Translations under genes and position numbers: made by a program
Shown here: piece by piece, positions 39,051 through 47,053 of the stretch
Numbering within the stretch: position 1 is the stretch's first letter
How the letters are laid out: each line of letters opens with the position of its first letter
NCBI RefSeq assembly: GCF_002847305.1
Contig: NZ_CP025408.1
Span: forward strand, 186,001-250,000
DNA: 64,000 nt
Source of the DNA: Paracoccus tegillarcae
Lineage (GTDB): Bacteria; Pseudomonadota; Alphaproteobacteria; Rhodobacterales; Rhodobacteraceae
Direction of reading: 5' to 3'
The notes under the pieces: generated by a model
What the model saw: only the letters and a program-made list of their open reading frames with translations
The model's database searches: none
What the model was told of the DNA's origin: nothing

Positions 39051-39644
39051 TCAGCTTTCCAGTTCGGCGTCCCAGTAAAGGAAATCCATCCAGCTTTCGT
39101 GCAGGTGGTTTGGCGGAAAGCGCCGGCCAACCGCGTGCATCTCTTCGCTGCTGGGGCTGCGAGGGGTCTGGCGCAGGCGCATCCCGGAATGGCGCAGCGA
39201 CTTGTTGGCCTTTTTCAGATTGCAGGGCGAACAGGCCGCAACCACGTTTTCCCAACTGGTGATCCCGCCACGCGACCGGGGGATCACATGATCAAAGGTC
39301 AGATCGCCCTTGGACCCGCAATACTGACATGAAAATTCGTCCCGCAGGAAAAGATTAAAGCGCGTGAAGGCCACGCGCTTTCTGGGTTTTACATAGTCTT
39401 TCAGCACAACGACCGAGGGGATCCGAAAGGCCTGCCGCTGACTTCGGACGACCTCGTCATATTCGGCCAATATGCTGACCCGGTCCAGAAATACCGCCTT
39501 GATCGCCTCTTGCCAGGGCCACAGCGACAGCGGGTAATAGCTGAGCGGTCGATAATCCGCGTTCAGCACCAGCGCCGGGTGCTGGCGAAGGCCCGAAGGC
39601 TCGCGCACGAAATGGGTTCGAAAGTCGCCGTGATCGTCAAGCAT
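39051..39644 (-). CDS. HNH endonuclease family protein
   Basis: 197 residues from MLDDHGDFRT. The HNH module with zinc-ribbon cysteines is CQYCGSKGDLTFDHVIPRSRGG...CSPCNLKK around residues 115-160. The preceding LVLNADYRPLSYYPLSLWPWQEA is typical of a broadly conserved bacterial HNH family. No restriction, phage or toxin partner is nearby, so a housekeeping nuclease role is more likely than defence. Convergent with the GNAT gene, 3 bp apart. Confidence 0.88.
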   Translation of the reverse strand: MLDDHGDFRTHFVREPSGLRQHPALVLNADYRPLSYYPLSLWPWQEAIKAVFLDRVSILAEYDEVVRSQRQAFRIPSVVVLKDYVKPRKRVAFTRFNLFLRDEFSCQYCGSKGDLTFDHVIPRSRGGITSWENVVAACSPCNLKKANKSLRHSGMRLRQTPRSPSSEEMHAVGRRFPPNHLHESWMDFLYWDAELES

Positions 39645-39802
39645 TGCTACGTTCCCGTCCGCCCCAACGGGCCAGGTCTGGGGCAAAGCACTGATCCATT
39701 GCGCCGACTATATATCGCGTCCAGCATCTGACAAGCCCCTGCATGTATTGGCACCACCTGATAGCGCCCGGCTGTGACAGCGCCATGACGGATTGCGGCA
39801 CG

Positions 39803-39822
39803 CAGCCTGCCATGGCAGGCTG
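39803..39822. repeat. Perfect 20-bp palindrome just upstream of the VOC gene
   Basis: CAGCCTGCCA followed by its exact reverse complement TGGCAGGCTG. It ends 5 bp before the VOC ATG and occupies the place of a ribosome binding site, so it could be an operator or, as RNA, a hairpin hiding the start. Confidence 0.6.
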
Positions 39823-39827
39823 GGTGC

Positions 39828-40271
39828 ATGTCTGATGAAATCGCCACACCTCCTTTGCTTGGAACGCTGGAATCGGCGCTTTATGCTGATGATCTGGATG
39901 CGGCCATCGGCTTTTGGCAGGATGTGATGGGGCTCGATTGTTTCCAGCACAACGAAGGACGCCATGCCTTCTTTCGCGTCAGCAACGCGCCGCGCCCGCA
40001 GGTCTTGCTGGTCTTTCGCGCCGCGGTAACGCAGCAGCCACCCGCAGCAGATGCCCGTCTGCCGGTGCCGCCCCATGGCGCGACCGGGCCGGGGCATTTC
40101 TGCCTGGCCGTTGCGCCCGACAGGCTGGACGAGTGGCGCGGGCATCTGGAAAAGGCAGGCGTGACGATCGAGGCCGATTTCCTGTGGCCCAACGGCGCGC
40201 GCTCGATCTACTTCCGCGATCCCGCAGGCAATTCCATCGAACTGGCCGATCCGTCGATCTGGGCGGGCTAG
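39828..40271 (+). CDS. VOC (glyoxalase/bleomycin-resistance fold) family protein
   Basis: 147 residues with two beta-alpha-beta-beta-beta halves: LESALYADDLDAAIGFWQDVMGLDCFQ, then GPGHFCLAVAPDRLDEW, and the final SIYFRDPAGNSIELADPSIW. Metal-ligand positions, such as the His of GHFCLAV and the Glu of IELAD, are present, consistent with a dioxygenase, glyoxalase or resistance protein; the substrate is unknown. No Shine-Dalgarno is seen, as the palindrome sits there. The last 4 bp overlap the convergent dCTP-deaminase-like gene. Confidence 0.87.
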   Translation: MSDEIATPPLLGTLESALYADDLDAAIGFWQDVMGLDCFQHNEGRHAFFRVSNAPRPQVLLVFRAAVTQQPPAADARLPVPPHGATGPGHFCLAVAPDRLDEWRGHLEKAGVTIEADFLWPNGARSIYFRDPAGNSIELADPSIWAG

Positions 40272-41338
40272 CGGAACTGCTTGGCCAGTTTCAGCCCCTG
40301 CCCCTGATAGTTCGACTTGATCCCCGCGCCGTACAGCCGGTCCGGCCGCGTGGCCATGCGCTCATAGACCAGACGGCCCACCACCTGCCCGTGCTCCAAC
40401 ACAAAGGGCGCCTCGTGGCAGCGAACCTCCAGCACACCGCGCGCGCCCCGTCCGACATCGCCGACACCGAAACCGGGGTCAAAGAAACCCGCGTAATGCA
40501 CCCGGAACTCGCCCACCATGGCCAGATAGGGGGCCATCTCGGCGGCGTAATCGGCTGGTATCGCCACGGCCTCGCGGCTGACCAAGATATAAAAGGCCCC
40601 CGGATCAAGGATCAGCCGGCCCTCATCAGTGCGCAATTCGTCCCAGAACTCACGCGCGTCATAAGCCCCGATCCGGTCCAGATCGACCACGCCGCTATGC
40701 GGCTTGGCGCGATAGCCGACCAGATCACCATCCGAGGGCTGCAGATCGACCGAAAAGCCCAGCCCCTGATCGATCAGCGCAGGGCCGCCCGTGACCAGCG
40801 GCTGATCGCCATGCAGCGCGGACAGATCGGCATCGGACAGGACCGCCTGCCCCCGGCGCAGGCGCAACTGGTTCAGCCGCATGCCGGGGCGCACCAGAAC
40901 GCTGAAGGATCTCGGGCAGATCTCGGCATAAAGCGGGCCATCATAGCCATCGGGCAGCCGGTCGAATTCGGTGCCGTCATCGGTGACCAGCCGGGTCAAC
41001 AGGTCCAGCCGCCCGGTAGAGGATTTGGCATTTGCCACCGCCGTCAGCCCTTTGGGCAGGCGCAGGCGTTCCATCAGCGGCACCAGATAGACGCAGCCGC
41101 GTTCAAGTACCGCACCGCCGGACAAGTCCATCTCGTGCATCTGGAAATCGGCCAGCCGGTCAACGACGCGGTTGCCCTTGCCGGTCAGAAAGCTGGCGCG
41201 CAGCCGATAGGCGCGGGTTCCAAGGCGCAGATCAAGGCTGGCAGGCTGGATCTGTTCGGGGATGATCGCGGGCTCGGCGGAAATCGCACCGCTGTCGATC
41301 AGGTCGCGCAAGCCGCCGTCTGGCAGAACACCGTTCAT
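40268..41338 (-). CDS. dCTP deaminase-like protein, two-domain alphaproteobacterial form
   Basis: 356 residues from MNGVLPDGGLRDLID, about twice the usual Dcd length (190), implying a tandem of two dUTPase-fold domains. The first half has IQPASLDLRLG and AKSSTGRLDLLTRLVTD, matching Dcd signature regions; the second half has DPGAFYILVSREAVAIP and VHYAGFFDPGFG, also a Dcd-like pattern. Related proteins are annotated 2'-deoxycytidine 5'-triphosphate deaminase. It would make dUTP for dTMP synthesis. The frame to 41383 is too long; the start lies just after the tRNA terminator. Confidence 0.85.
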   Translation of the reverse strand: MNGVLPDGGLRDLIDSGAISAEPAIIPEQIQPASLDLRLGTRAYRLRASFLTGKGNRVVDRLADFQMHEMDLSGGAVLERGCVYLVPLMERLRLPKGLTAVANAKSSTGRLDLLTRLVTDDGTEFDRLPDGYDGPLYAEICPRSFSVLVRPGMRLNQLRLRRGQAVLSDADLSALHGDQPLVTGGPALIDQGLGFSVDLQPSDGDLVGYRAKPHSGVVDLDRIGAYDAREFWDELRTDEGRLILDPGAFYILVSREAVAIPADYAAEMAPYLAMVGEFRVHYAGFFDPGFGVGDVGRGARGVLEVRCHEAPFVLEHGQVVGRLVYERMATRPDRLYGAGIKSNYQGQGLKLAKQFR

Positions 41339-41374
41339 GTCATCCCCCCTGAAAAGGCGATCTCTGGATATGCA

Positions 41375-41402
41375 AACGCCCACCCGGCGAGGGGTGGGCG
41401 TT
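41375..41402 (-). terminator. Terminator of the tRNA-Pro transcript
   Basis: Stem AACGCCCACCC / GGGTGGGCGTT (41375-41385, 41392-41402) with a 6-nt loop, lying 9 bp past the tRNA CCA end on the minus strand and followed by TGCATAT. Confidence 0.75.
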
Positions 41403-41410
41403 GGCTGAAT

Positions 41411-41488
41411 TGGTCGGGCTGGCGAGATTCGAACTCACGACCTTCCGTCCCCCAGACGGACGCGCTAACCAGGCTGCGCCACAGCCCG
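41411..41488 (-). tRNA. tRNA-Pro, anticodon GGG
   Basis: Reads 5' CGGGCTG acceptor, GCGC D stem, TCCGT-CTGGGGG-ACGGA anticodon arm (anticodon GGG), GTGAG-TTCGAAT-CTCGC T arm and CAGCCCG acceptor, then A and an encoded CCA. 78 nt with a normal cloverleaf and a 5-nt variable loop. Has its own promoter and terminator. Confidence 0.97.
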
Positions 41489-41496
41489 ACGCCGGC

Positions 41497-41526
41497 CATA
41501 TAGAGCGAACCGAGAGGGCTGCACAA
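41497..41526 (-). promoter_or_regulatory. Promoter of tRNA-Pro
   Basis: On the minus strand TTGTGC (41521-41526), an 18-bp spacer and TATATG (41497-41502). The -10 ends 8 bp before the mature tRNA 5' end. Confidence 0.55.
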
Positions 41527-41571
41527 GGGTCGACGAACGGAAAAATGACGGCAGGGCGACATTGGCGCTGA

Positions 41572-42201
41572 TCAGAAGTGATCGGCGATGGTGTCCAGCA
41601 GGCGATGTGCCGCTGCACGCGCCGGATCGGACATTTGCGCGCCGCCGGGATGCTTGCGCAGCACGGCATTCGTTTCAGTCAGCCGCATCAACCAGCCAGC
41701 CTGCGCGGCATCAACCGGCGAGAAGGGCACGGGCGCGGGCTTGGGCGCAGCAACCTCTGCCGGCGCGACCGCCGCGGCGGGTTTCTGCTCCTCGGGAAAC
41801 AGCGGCAAGGTATCGGATCCGCGGGGTGCGGGGCGCTTGCGGGTGCGAACGCGCGGCTCGGTTGCCGCCGTCTCATCCTGCGCGGCCTCAACCTGCTGAT
41901 CACCCTCGTCCTCCAGCGCCTCACCCAGCTTGATCGCGCCGCGACGGCGAACGGTCTCGCCGCGATCCTTGGCCAGCAGCTTCTTGGCGCCGCGAATCGT
42001 CAGGCCTTCATCGCGCAAGACCTCGCACAGACCAGCCGCCAGACGCACGTCGTCGGGCCGGTAATAACGGCGGCCATCGCCGCGCTTCATCGGTTTCAGC
42101 AGGCTGAACTGGGTTTCCCAATAGCGCAGGACGTGGGGCGCGACTCCGATCATCTTGGCGACTTCACCGATGGACCGAAATGCCTGTGCGCCCTTTGCCA
42201 T
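41572..42201 (-). CDS. MerR family transcriptional regulator
   Basis: 209 residues. The N-terminal MerR helix-turn-helix is FRSIGEVAKMIGVAPHVLRYWETQFSLLKPMKR at about 8-40, followed by the wing DGRRYYRPDDV. The middle is a Lys/Arg/Pro/Ala-rich linker and the C-terminus (about 170-209) is helical, with no metal-binding cysteines. It lies 14 bp downstream of ihfA; the ihfA-merR pair is typical of alphaproteobacteria. Target genes unknown. Confidence 0.9.
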   Translation of the reverse strand: MAKGAQAFRSIGEVAKMIGVAPHVLRYWETQFSLLKPMKRGDGRRYYRPDDVRLAAGLCEVLRDEGLTIRGAKKLLAKDRGETVRRRGAIKLGEALEDEGDQQVEAAQDETAATEPRVRTRKRPAPRGSDTLPLFPEEQKPAAAVAPAEVAAPKPAPVPFSPVDAAQAGWLMRLTETNAVLRKHPGGAQMSDPARAAAHRLLDTIADHF

Positions 42202-42215
42202 TCGCTATCTGGTCC

Positions 42216-42518
42216 TCAACCCTTGTTTCCCGCCGCCACGCGATCCTTCATCAGGTGTGACGGACGAAAGGACAAGACCCGGCGCGGCGTGATCGGCACC
42301 TCTTCCCCGGTCTTGGGGTTACGGCCAATGCGCTCGTTCTTGTCGCGCACGCTAAAGGTGCCAAAGGACGAGATCTTGACCTGATGTCCGGCGACCAGCG
42401 CATCAGAAATATGCCCCAGCACACTTTCCACCAATTGCGCAGATTCGTGCCTTGAAAGGCCGACCTCGCGGAATACGGCTTCGGCCAGATCCATCCGTGT
42501 CAGCGTCTTTTCACTCAT
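42216..42518 (-). CDS. ihfA: IHF alpha subunit
   Basis: 100 residues from [19 protein letters not shown]-bending HU/IHF fold with the beta-arm [22 protein letters not shown], whose Pro intercalates. The in-frame extension to 42575 passes into a terminator and is rejected. In relatives this gene follows rpmF-plsX-fabH; here a TRAP operon and a zinc-finger gene intervene. Confidence 0.96.
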   Translation of the reverse strand: MSEKTLTRMDLAEAVFREVGLSRHESAQLVESVLGHISDALVAGHQVKISSFGTFSVRDKNERIGRNPKTGEEVPITPRRVLSFRPSHLMKDRVAAGNKG

Positions 42519-42575
42519 ACCCGCACCCTGTTGATTGTGCTCAAGATTGGTCAGTTTCGGTTCTTCTGTCAACAA

Positions 42576-42606
42576 GCGGGGCGGGGGATTCGTTCCCCCG
42601 CCCCGC
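42576..42606 (-). terminator. Strong terminator after dctP
   Basis: 13-bp perfect stem GCGGGGCGGGGGA / TCCCCCGCCCCGC with a 5-nt loop; minus-strand continuation is TTGTTGAC. Separates the TRAP operon from ihfA. Confidence 0.75.
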
Positions 42607-42653
42607 GCTTTATCATTGTTTTTGTGCGGTATACCGCTGCGAAAGGCCGTCGA

Positions 42654-43739
42654 TCAGCCCGCGCAGCCCTGGATTTTCTCCAGATCGGGACCATTGGGCG
42701 AGCGACCCAGATTATAGGGCGCCGATGCATCACGCCATTTGCTGTAATCCTGCAGATAGCTGATCATGCTGGCATAGACCTTGGCCGAAAGCGGGTTCTC
42801 GCAGGCCGCCTCTTCGATGGTCTCATTGGCCAGCGTCTGGATGTTTTCCAGCGTCGCGTCGTCCAGACGCGTGATCTCGATGCCAGCTTCCTCGAACTGG
42901 GCATAGGCTTCGGTCGCGCGCTTTTCGGTGAAGGCCAGCGACCACAGCAGATTGGCCGAAGCCGCGACTTTCAGCGTTTCCTGCGTCTCGGGCGTCAGCG
43001 CATCCCAGCTTGCCTTGTTGATCATCACACCGAACACCGATGCCGACTGGTGCCAACCCGGCGTTGACCAGTATTTGGTGACCTGCTGGAAGCCGCCCGA
43101 CCAGTCAACGTTGGGGGTCGAGAACTCGGCCCCGTCAATCACGCCGCGTTCCAGCGACTGATAGATCTCGCCGCCGGCCATGCTGACCTGGTTGCCGCCC
43201 AGCTTTTCCAGCAGTTTGCCCTGCTCATAGCCCGACAGGCGCAGGCGCAGGCCTTGCAGGTCCTCGGTGGTGCGGATCGGCTTGTCGACGGTGCGGAAGC
43301 CCGATTCGTTGTTGGTCACGCCATAGGGCAGATAGACCATGCCGAACTTGCCATAGACCTCGTTATACAGCTCTGCGCCGCCCCATTCCTGGATCCAGTT
43401 GATGTAATCAACCGCGTTGAACAGCGCCGAGGTCGTCGCCAGCGGTGAAAACGCGCTGTCACGACCGGCCCAATAGCCCGGCCAGTCGGCGCCGGCCTGA
43501 ACAGTGCCCGATTCGACCGCACCGAAGACCTCGCCCGCCGGAACCAGCGAACCGCCCTCGAAGAATTCGATGGTCAGCTCTTCGTCGGCGATCATGGCAT
43601 TGGCCAGTTCGACGAAATGCTTGTCGATCTCGATCAACTCAAGGCTGGACGGCCAGGTGCTGGTCATGGTCCAGTTTTCGGCCATTGCGGGCGCGGCAGC
43701 GGCTGTCGCCAGCGCCGCTGCGGTCAGAAGATGTTTCAT
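42654..43739 (-). CDS. dctP: TRAP transporter substrate-binding protein (DctP/TakP-like)
   Basis: 361 residues from MKHLLTAAAL with AAGGAGGAA upstream. Signal peptide at about 1-20. The DctP fold shows WTMTSTWPSSLELIEI, FFEGGSLVPAGEVFGAV, LRLRLSGYEQGKLLEKLGG and GGEIYQSLERGVIDGAEF. The overall pattern, including TPGWHQSASVFGVMINKASWDAL, resembles the TakP group that binds 2-oxo acids, so an organic acid is the likely ligand; this is inference. Encoded last, after dctQ-dctM; the strong Shine-Dalgarno fits a need for excess binding protein. Confidence 0.92.
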   Translation of the reverse strand: MKHLLTAAALATAAAAPAMAENWTMTSTWPSSLELIEIDKHFVELANAMIADEELTIEFFEGGSLVPAGEVFGAVESGTVQAGADWPGYWAGRDSAFSPLATTSALFNAVDYINWIQEWGGAELYNEVYGKFGMVYLPYGVTNNESGFRTVDKPIRTTEDLQGLRLRLSGYEQGKLLEKLGGNQVSMAGGEIYQSLERGVIDGAEFSTPNVDWSGGFQQVTKYWSTPGWHQSASVFGVMINKASWDALTPETQETLKVAASANLLWSLAFTEKRATEAYAQFEEAGIEITRLDDATLENIQTLANETIEEAACENPLSAKVYASMISYLQDYSKWRDASAPYNLGRSPNGPDLEKIQGCAG

Positions 43740-43788
43740 CTTTATTCCTCCTTGTTGAAATCGTTCATTCGTTCCCGGCACCCGACCC

Positions 43789-45123
43789 TCAAAGGGCGGG
43801 ACCGTAAAGGGTTGTTGGCAGCCAGCTGACCAGCGGCGGATAGAACATGATCAATCCACACATCAAAAGCACCAGCGCGATAAAGGGCAGCACACCGCGA
43901 ATAATATCGGCGGTACTGACCTCGGGTGGCGCTATGGCTCGCATATAGAACAGCGCATAGCCAAAGGGCGGCGACAGAAAGCTGGTCTGCAGCACCACTG
44001 CCATCAGCACCACGAACCACAGCGGGTCCATGCCCATTTCGCTGACCAGCGGCAGAAAGATCGGAAAGGACAGCAGCACGATGCCGGTCCAGTCCAGGAA
44101 CATGCCCAGCACAAAGACGACCAGCAGCATCACCGCAACCAGCGTATGCGGGTTGTCAGCCAGCCCCCGGATCAGATCCTGACTGGCGCGCAAACCGCCG
44201 GTGATGTTGAACACCCCGGTAAAGGCGGTGGCACCCACCACGATGAACAGGATCATCGCCGAGGTGCGCCCGGTTTCCAGCATCGCCGAATAAAAGGTCC
44301 GCCATTCGAAGCGGCCGCGCACGATCACGATCAGCAGCGCCAGGGCGGCGCCGATGGCACTGGCCTCGGTCGCGGTGGCAACACCTGCCAGCATCGAACC
44401 CAGAATACCCAGGATCAGCACCAGCGGCGGCACCGCCTCGATCAGCAGCATCTTCCACAGCGCGCCGCGCTCGATCTGTTCTTCCTCTTGCACCGGCGGC
44501 GCCCATTCCGGCTTGAGCCAGGCAACCACCGCCACATAACCGGCATACATCAGCCCCAGCAGCAGCCCCGGCACCATGGCACCTGCAAACAGCTGCCCGA
44601 CGGACAGACCGGGCGCATAGGATGCCATCAGGATCAGCATGATCGAAGGCGGGATCAGGATGCCCAGACAGCCCGAGGCCGCGATCAGGCCGCTGGCCAG
44701 CCGCTTGTCATAGCCATATTGCAGCATCGGACGCAGCGCCATCATGCCCATCACCGTGATCGACGCACCGATGATACCGGTTGTCGCCGCCAGCAGGATC
44801 GAGATGAACACCACCGCAAGGCCCAGCCCCCCGGTGACCCGCGCCATCAGGTGCCTGAGCGCCTCGAACATTCGGTCCGTGACGCCGCTATCTGACAGGA
44901 ACCGCGCCATCAGAACGAAAAGCGGGATCGCGATCAGCACGTAATTGTCCAGCACATCGCCAAAGATGCGGTTGATGACAATGCCCAGCACCATCGGCTT
45001 GCCCGCGATAATCGCGCCCATCACCGCGGTGCCGCCCAGCACAAATGCCAGCGGATGGCCCATGAACAGGCCGACGACCAGCATTCCGGCCATGATCAGG
45101 CCGATCGTTTCACCGGACATCAA
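43789..45123 (-). CDS. dctM: TRAP transporter large permease (DctM-like)
   Basis: 444 residues, about 12 membrane helices. Na+-driven import subunit. Conserved segments include GHPLAFVLGGTAVMGA, GASITVMGMMALRPML, IPPSIMLILMASYAPGLSVG and FLDWTGIVLLSFPIFLPL. The start overlaps dctQ by 14 bp. Sequence style matches the mannitol/chloroaromatic-type DctM annotation class. Confidence 0.95.
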   Translation of the reverse strand: MMSGETIGLIMAGMLVVGLFMGHPLAFVLGGTAVMGAIIAGKPMVLGIVINRIFGDVLDNYVLIAIPLFVLMARFLSDSGVTDRMFEALRHLMARVTGGLGLAVVFISILLAATTGIIGASITVMGMMALRPMLQYGYDKRLASGLIAASGCLGILIPPSIMLILMASYAPGLSVGQLFAGAMVPGLLLGLMYAGYVAVVAWLKPEWAPPVQEEEQIERGALWKMLLIEAVPPLVLILGILGSMLAGVATATEASAIGAALALLIVIVRGRFEWRTFYSAMLETGRTSAMILFIVVGATAFTGVFNITGGLRASQDLIRGLADNPHTLVAVMLLVVFVLGMFLDWTGIVLLSFPIFLPLVSEMGMDPLWFVVLMAVVLQTSFLSPPFGYALFYMRAIAPPEVSTADIIRGVLPFIALVLLMCGLIMFYPPLVSWLPTTLYGPAL

Positions 45124-45631
45124 GCGGCTCCATTGGTTCGAGGTGATCGGTCTTGTTCAGCACCAGCTTCAGGAACTCGCTGATCCCCTGGACCAGCAGC
45201 AGCACCGCCGCCACGAACATCGCCATCTTCAGCGGATAGACCGGCAGCGAGACCGCGCCATAGGTCACCTCGCCCTGGTTCCACGAGGTCATCGCGAATT
45301 TCCAGCTTTCGCGCGCAAAGATATAGGTAAAGGGAAAGAAAAAGATGACATAGCCCGCAGCTTCGACCCACCGCCGGGCATTATGGCTGAGACGCGCGGT
45401 CACCAGATCGACCTTCACATGCGCCTGATGGCGCAGAGCATATCCGCCCAGCATGATGAAATAAAAGCCGAATAGCTGCTTGGTGACATCAAAGGCCCAA
45501 CGCGTCGGTTCTTCGAACACATAGCGCAGGATGACGTCATAGATGATGATGCCGGCAAAAATGATTGCGACGACCGAAACAACCCGACCGACCGCCTCAT
45601 TCACGCCGTCTATGAGACGGATAATGGGCAA
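45110..45631 (-). CDS. dctQ: TRAP transporter small permease (DctQ-like), TTG start
   Basis: 173 residues with four membrane helices. The start is placed at TTG (45629-45631) because AGGGAGGAAATC directly precedes it; an in-frame ATG at 45712 would be longer but lies upstream of the likely promoter (45672-45700), so it cannot be translated from that transcript. Family features: FEEPTRWAFDVTKQLFGFYFIMLGGYALRHQAHVKVDL. Forms the Q-M membrane complex with DctM. Confidence 0.9.
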   Translation of the reverse strand: MPIIRLIDGVNEAVGRVVSVVAIIFAGIIIYDVILRYVFEEPTRWAFDVTKQLFGFYFIMLGGYALRHQAHVKVDLVTARLSHNARRWVEAAGYVIFFFPFTYIFARESWKFAMTSWNQGEVTYGAVSLPVYPLKMAMFVAAVLLLVQGISEFLKLVLNKTDHLEPMEPLDVR

Positions 45632-45671
45632 GATTTCCTCCCTGTCGCGGATCTCTTGCCGCGTTGCAGAG

Positions 45672-45700
45672 AATGTTTCAGTCAGGTTCCCTAGTGTCAA
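45672..45700 (-). promoter_or_regulatory. Candidate promoter of the TRAP operon
   Basis: On the minus strand a perfect -35 TTGACA (45695-45700), a 17-bp spacer and a weak -10 AACATT (45672-45677). Expected start near 45665, giving a leader of about 35 nt before the dctQ TTG. Confidence 0.45.
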
Positions 45701-45716
45701 CAGCGTCCACATGCGT

Positions 45717-45745
45717 TTGCGTTAACAACTGTGGATACCTATCTA
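45717..45745 (+). promoter_or_regulatory. Possible promoter of the DksA/TraR gene
   Basis: TTGCGT (45717-45722), a 17-bp spacer and TATCTA (45740-45745), just before GGGAGG and the ATG. It stands back to back with the TRAP promoter. Match to consensus is only partial. Confidence 0.3.
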
Positions 45746-45768
45746 AGGTGACGTAACGGGAGGCAAAG

Positions 45769-46038
45769 ATGGCCGGTGGATGGGCGCGCGAGGGCGCGGT
45801 GAACGAACAGATCGAAGCTTCGACCCGCGAGGCAATCGAACGCATGCGTGCGCGGCAGCGTCAGGGCGGCGACAGCGCCGAATTCTGCGTGGAATGCGAC
45901 GAGCCGATCCCCGAGGCCCGGCGCCAGGCCGTGCCCGGTGTGAAACTGTGCATCGATTGCCAGTCAGGGCGCGACACGGCCTATCGCAAGACGGCGGGCA
46001 TCAACCGGCGCGGCAGCAAGGATTCGCAGCTGAAATAA
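45769..46038 (+). CDS. DksA/TraR C4-type zinc-finger protein
   Basis: 89 residues, TraR-like length. The C4 zinc finger is FCVECDEPIPEARRQAVPG...LCIDC with CxxC-x17-CxxC spacing, after a short helical arm. The family binds the RNA polymerase secondary channel; the acidic tip motif of DksA is not obvious, so it may be a short homologue. GGGAGG Shine-Dalgarno. Divergent from the TRAP operon and convergent with fabH. Confidence 0.85.
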   Translation: MAGGWAREGAVNEQIEASTREAIERMRARQRQGGDSAEFCVECDEPIPEARRQAVPGVKLCIDCQSGRDTAYRKTAGINRRGSKDSQLK

Positions 46039-46078
46039 AGCGGCATGGAACGGCAGCGGCCGGACCGCTGCCCGTCTG

Positions 46079-47053
46079 TTACCAGCGCAGGACGACGCTG
46101 CCCCAGCTTAGCCCGCCGCCGATGGCCTCGGTCACGATCACATCGCCGGGCTTGAACCGCCCCTCGGCGGCCGCGACCGACAGGGCCAGCGGGATAGAGG
46201 CAGCCGAGGTATTGCCGTGATCGGACACAGTCAGGACAACCTTTTCCATCGGCAGGCCCATCTTTTGCGCCGTGGCGCTGATGATCCGCGCATTGGCCTG
46301 ATGCGGCACCAGCCAGTCGACCTGCTCGGCGGTCAGCCCGGCCTTGTCCAGCGCGGTATGGGCGGTCTTGGCCAGTTTTTCGACGGCATGGCGAAAGACC
46401 AGATTGCCCTGCATCTTCAATTGTCCGGCGGTGCCGGTGCTGCTGACGCCGCCATCGACATACAGCAGGTCGCGATACTGGCCGTCGCTGTTCAGGTCGC
46501 TGGCCAGGATACCGCGATCATCGCTGGTGCCCTGCCCTTCGGCGGCCTCCAGCACCACGGCCCCGGCGCCATCGCCGAACAGCACGCTGGTCGAACGGTC
46601 GTCCCAATCCAGAATCCGGCTGAATGTCTCGGCCCCGATCACCAGCACGCGTTCGGCCTGCTCGGTGCGGATCAGCCCTTCGGCATTGGCCAGCGCAAAG
46701 ACGAAACCGGCACAGACCGCCTGCACGTCAAAGGCAAAGCCACGGGTCATGCCCAGCCCCGCCTGCACCATGGTGGCCACCGCCGGAAAGGTCAGGTCCG
46801 GCGTCGAGGTGGCCAGCACGATCGCGTCGATATCATCCGCGCTCATGCCGGCATCGTCCAGCGCGGCCCGGGCGGCGCGAATGCCCAGATCGCTGGTCAT
46901 CTGCCCTTCGGCGGCAAAATGACGGCGCTCGATCCCGGTGCGGCTGCGGATCCATTCGTCGTTGGTGTCGACCTTGCCTTCGAACCAGCTGTTCTCGACA
47001 ACCCGTTCGGGCAGATAATGGCCGGTGCCCCGGATCACCGCGCGACGGATCAT
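46079..47053 (-). CDS. fabH: FabH, 3-oxoacyl-ACP synthase III
   Basis: Starts fatty acid synthesis by condensing acetyl-CoA with malonyl-ACP. 324 residues with an intact triad: Cys114 (AVCAGF), His251 (VPHQANARI) and Asn281 (DHGNTSAAS). Start overlaps the plsX stop by 4 bp. Part of rpmF-plsX-fabH. Confidence 0.97.
   Translation of the reverse strand: MIRRAVIRGTGHYLPERVVENSWFEGKVDTNDEWIRSRTGIERRHFAAEGQMTSDLGIRAARAALDDAGMSADDIDAIVLATSTPDLTFPAVATMVQAGLGMTRGFAFDVQAVCAGFVFALANAEGLIRTEQAERVLVIGAETFSRILDWDDRSTSVLFGDGAGAVVLEAAEGQGTSDDRGILASDLNSDGQYRDLLYVDGGVSSTGTAGQLKMQGNLVFRHAVEKLAKTAHTALDKAGLTAEQVDWLVPHQANARIISATAQKMGLPMEKVVLTVSDHGNTSAASIPLALSVAAAEGRFKPGDVIVTEAIGGGLSWGSVVLRW

Noticed and set aside
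39051..39644. HNH nuclease as part of a restriction, toxin or defence system
   Set aside because: No methyltransferase, immunity gene, phage gene or repeat array is adjacent, and the protein resembles a widely conserved housekeeping HNH family.
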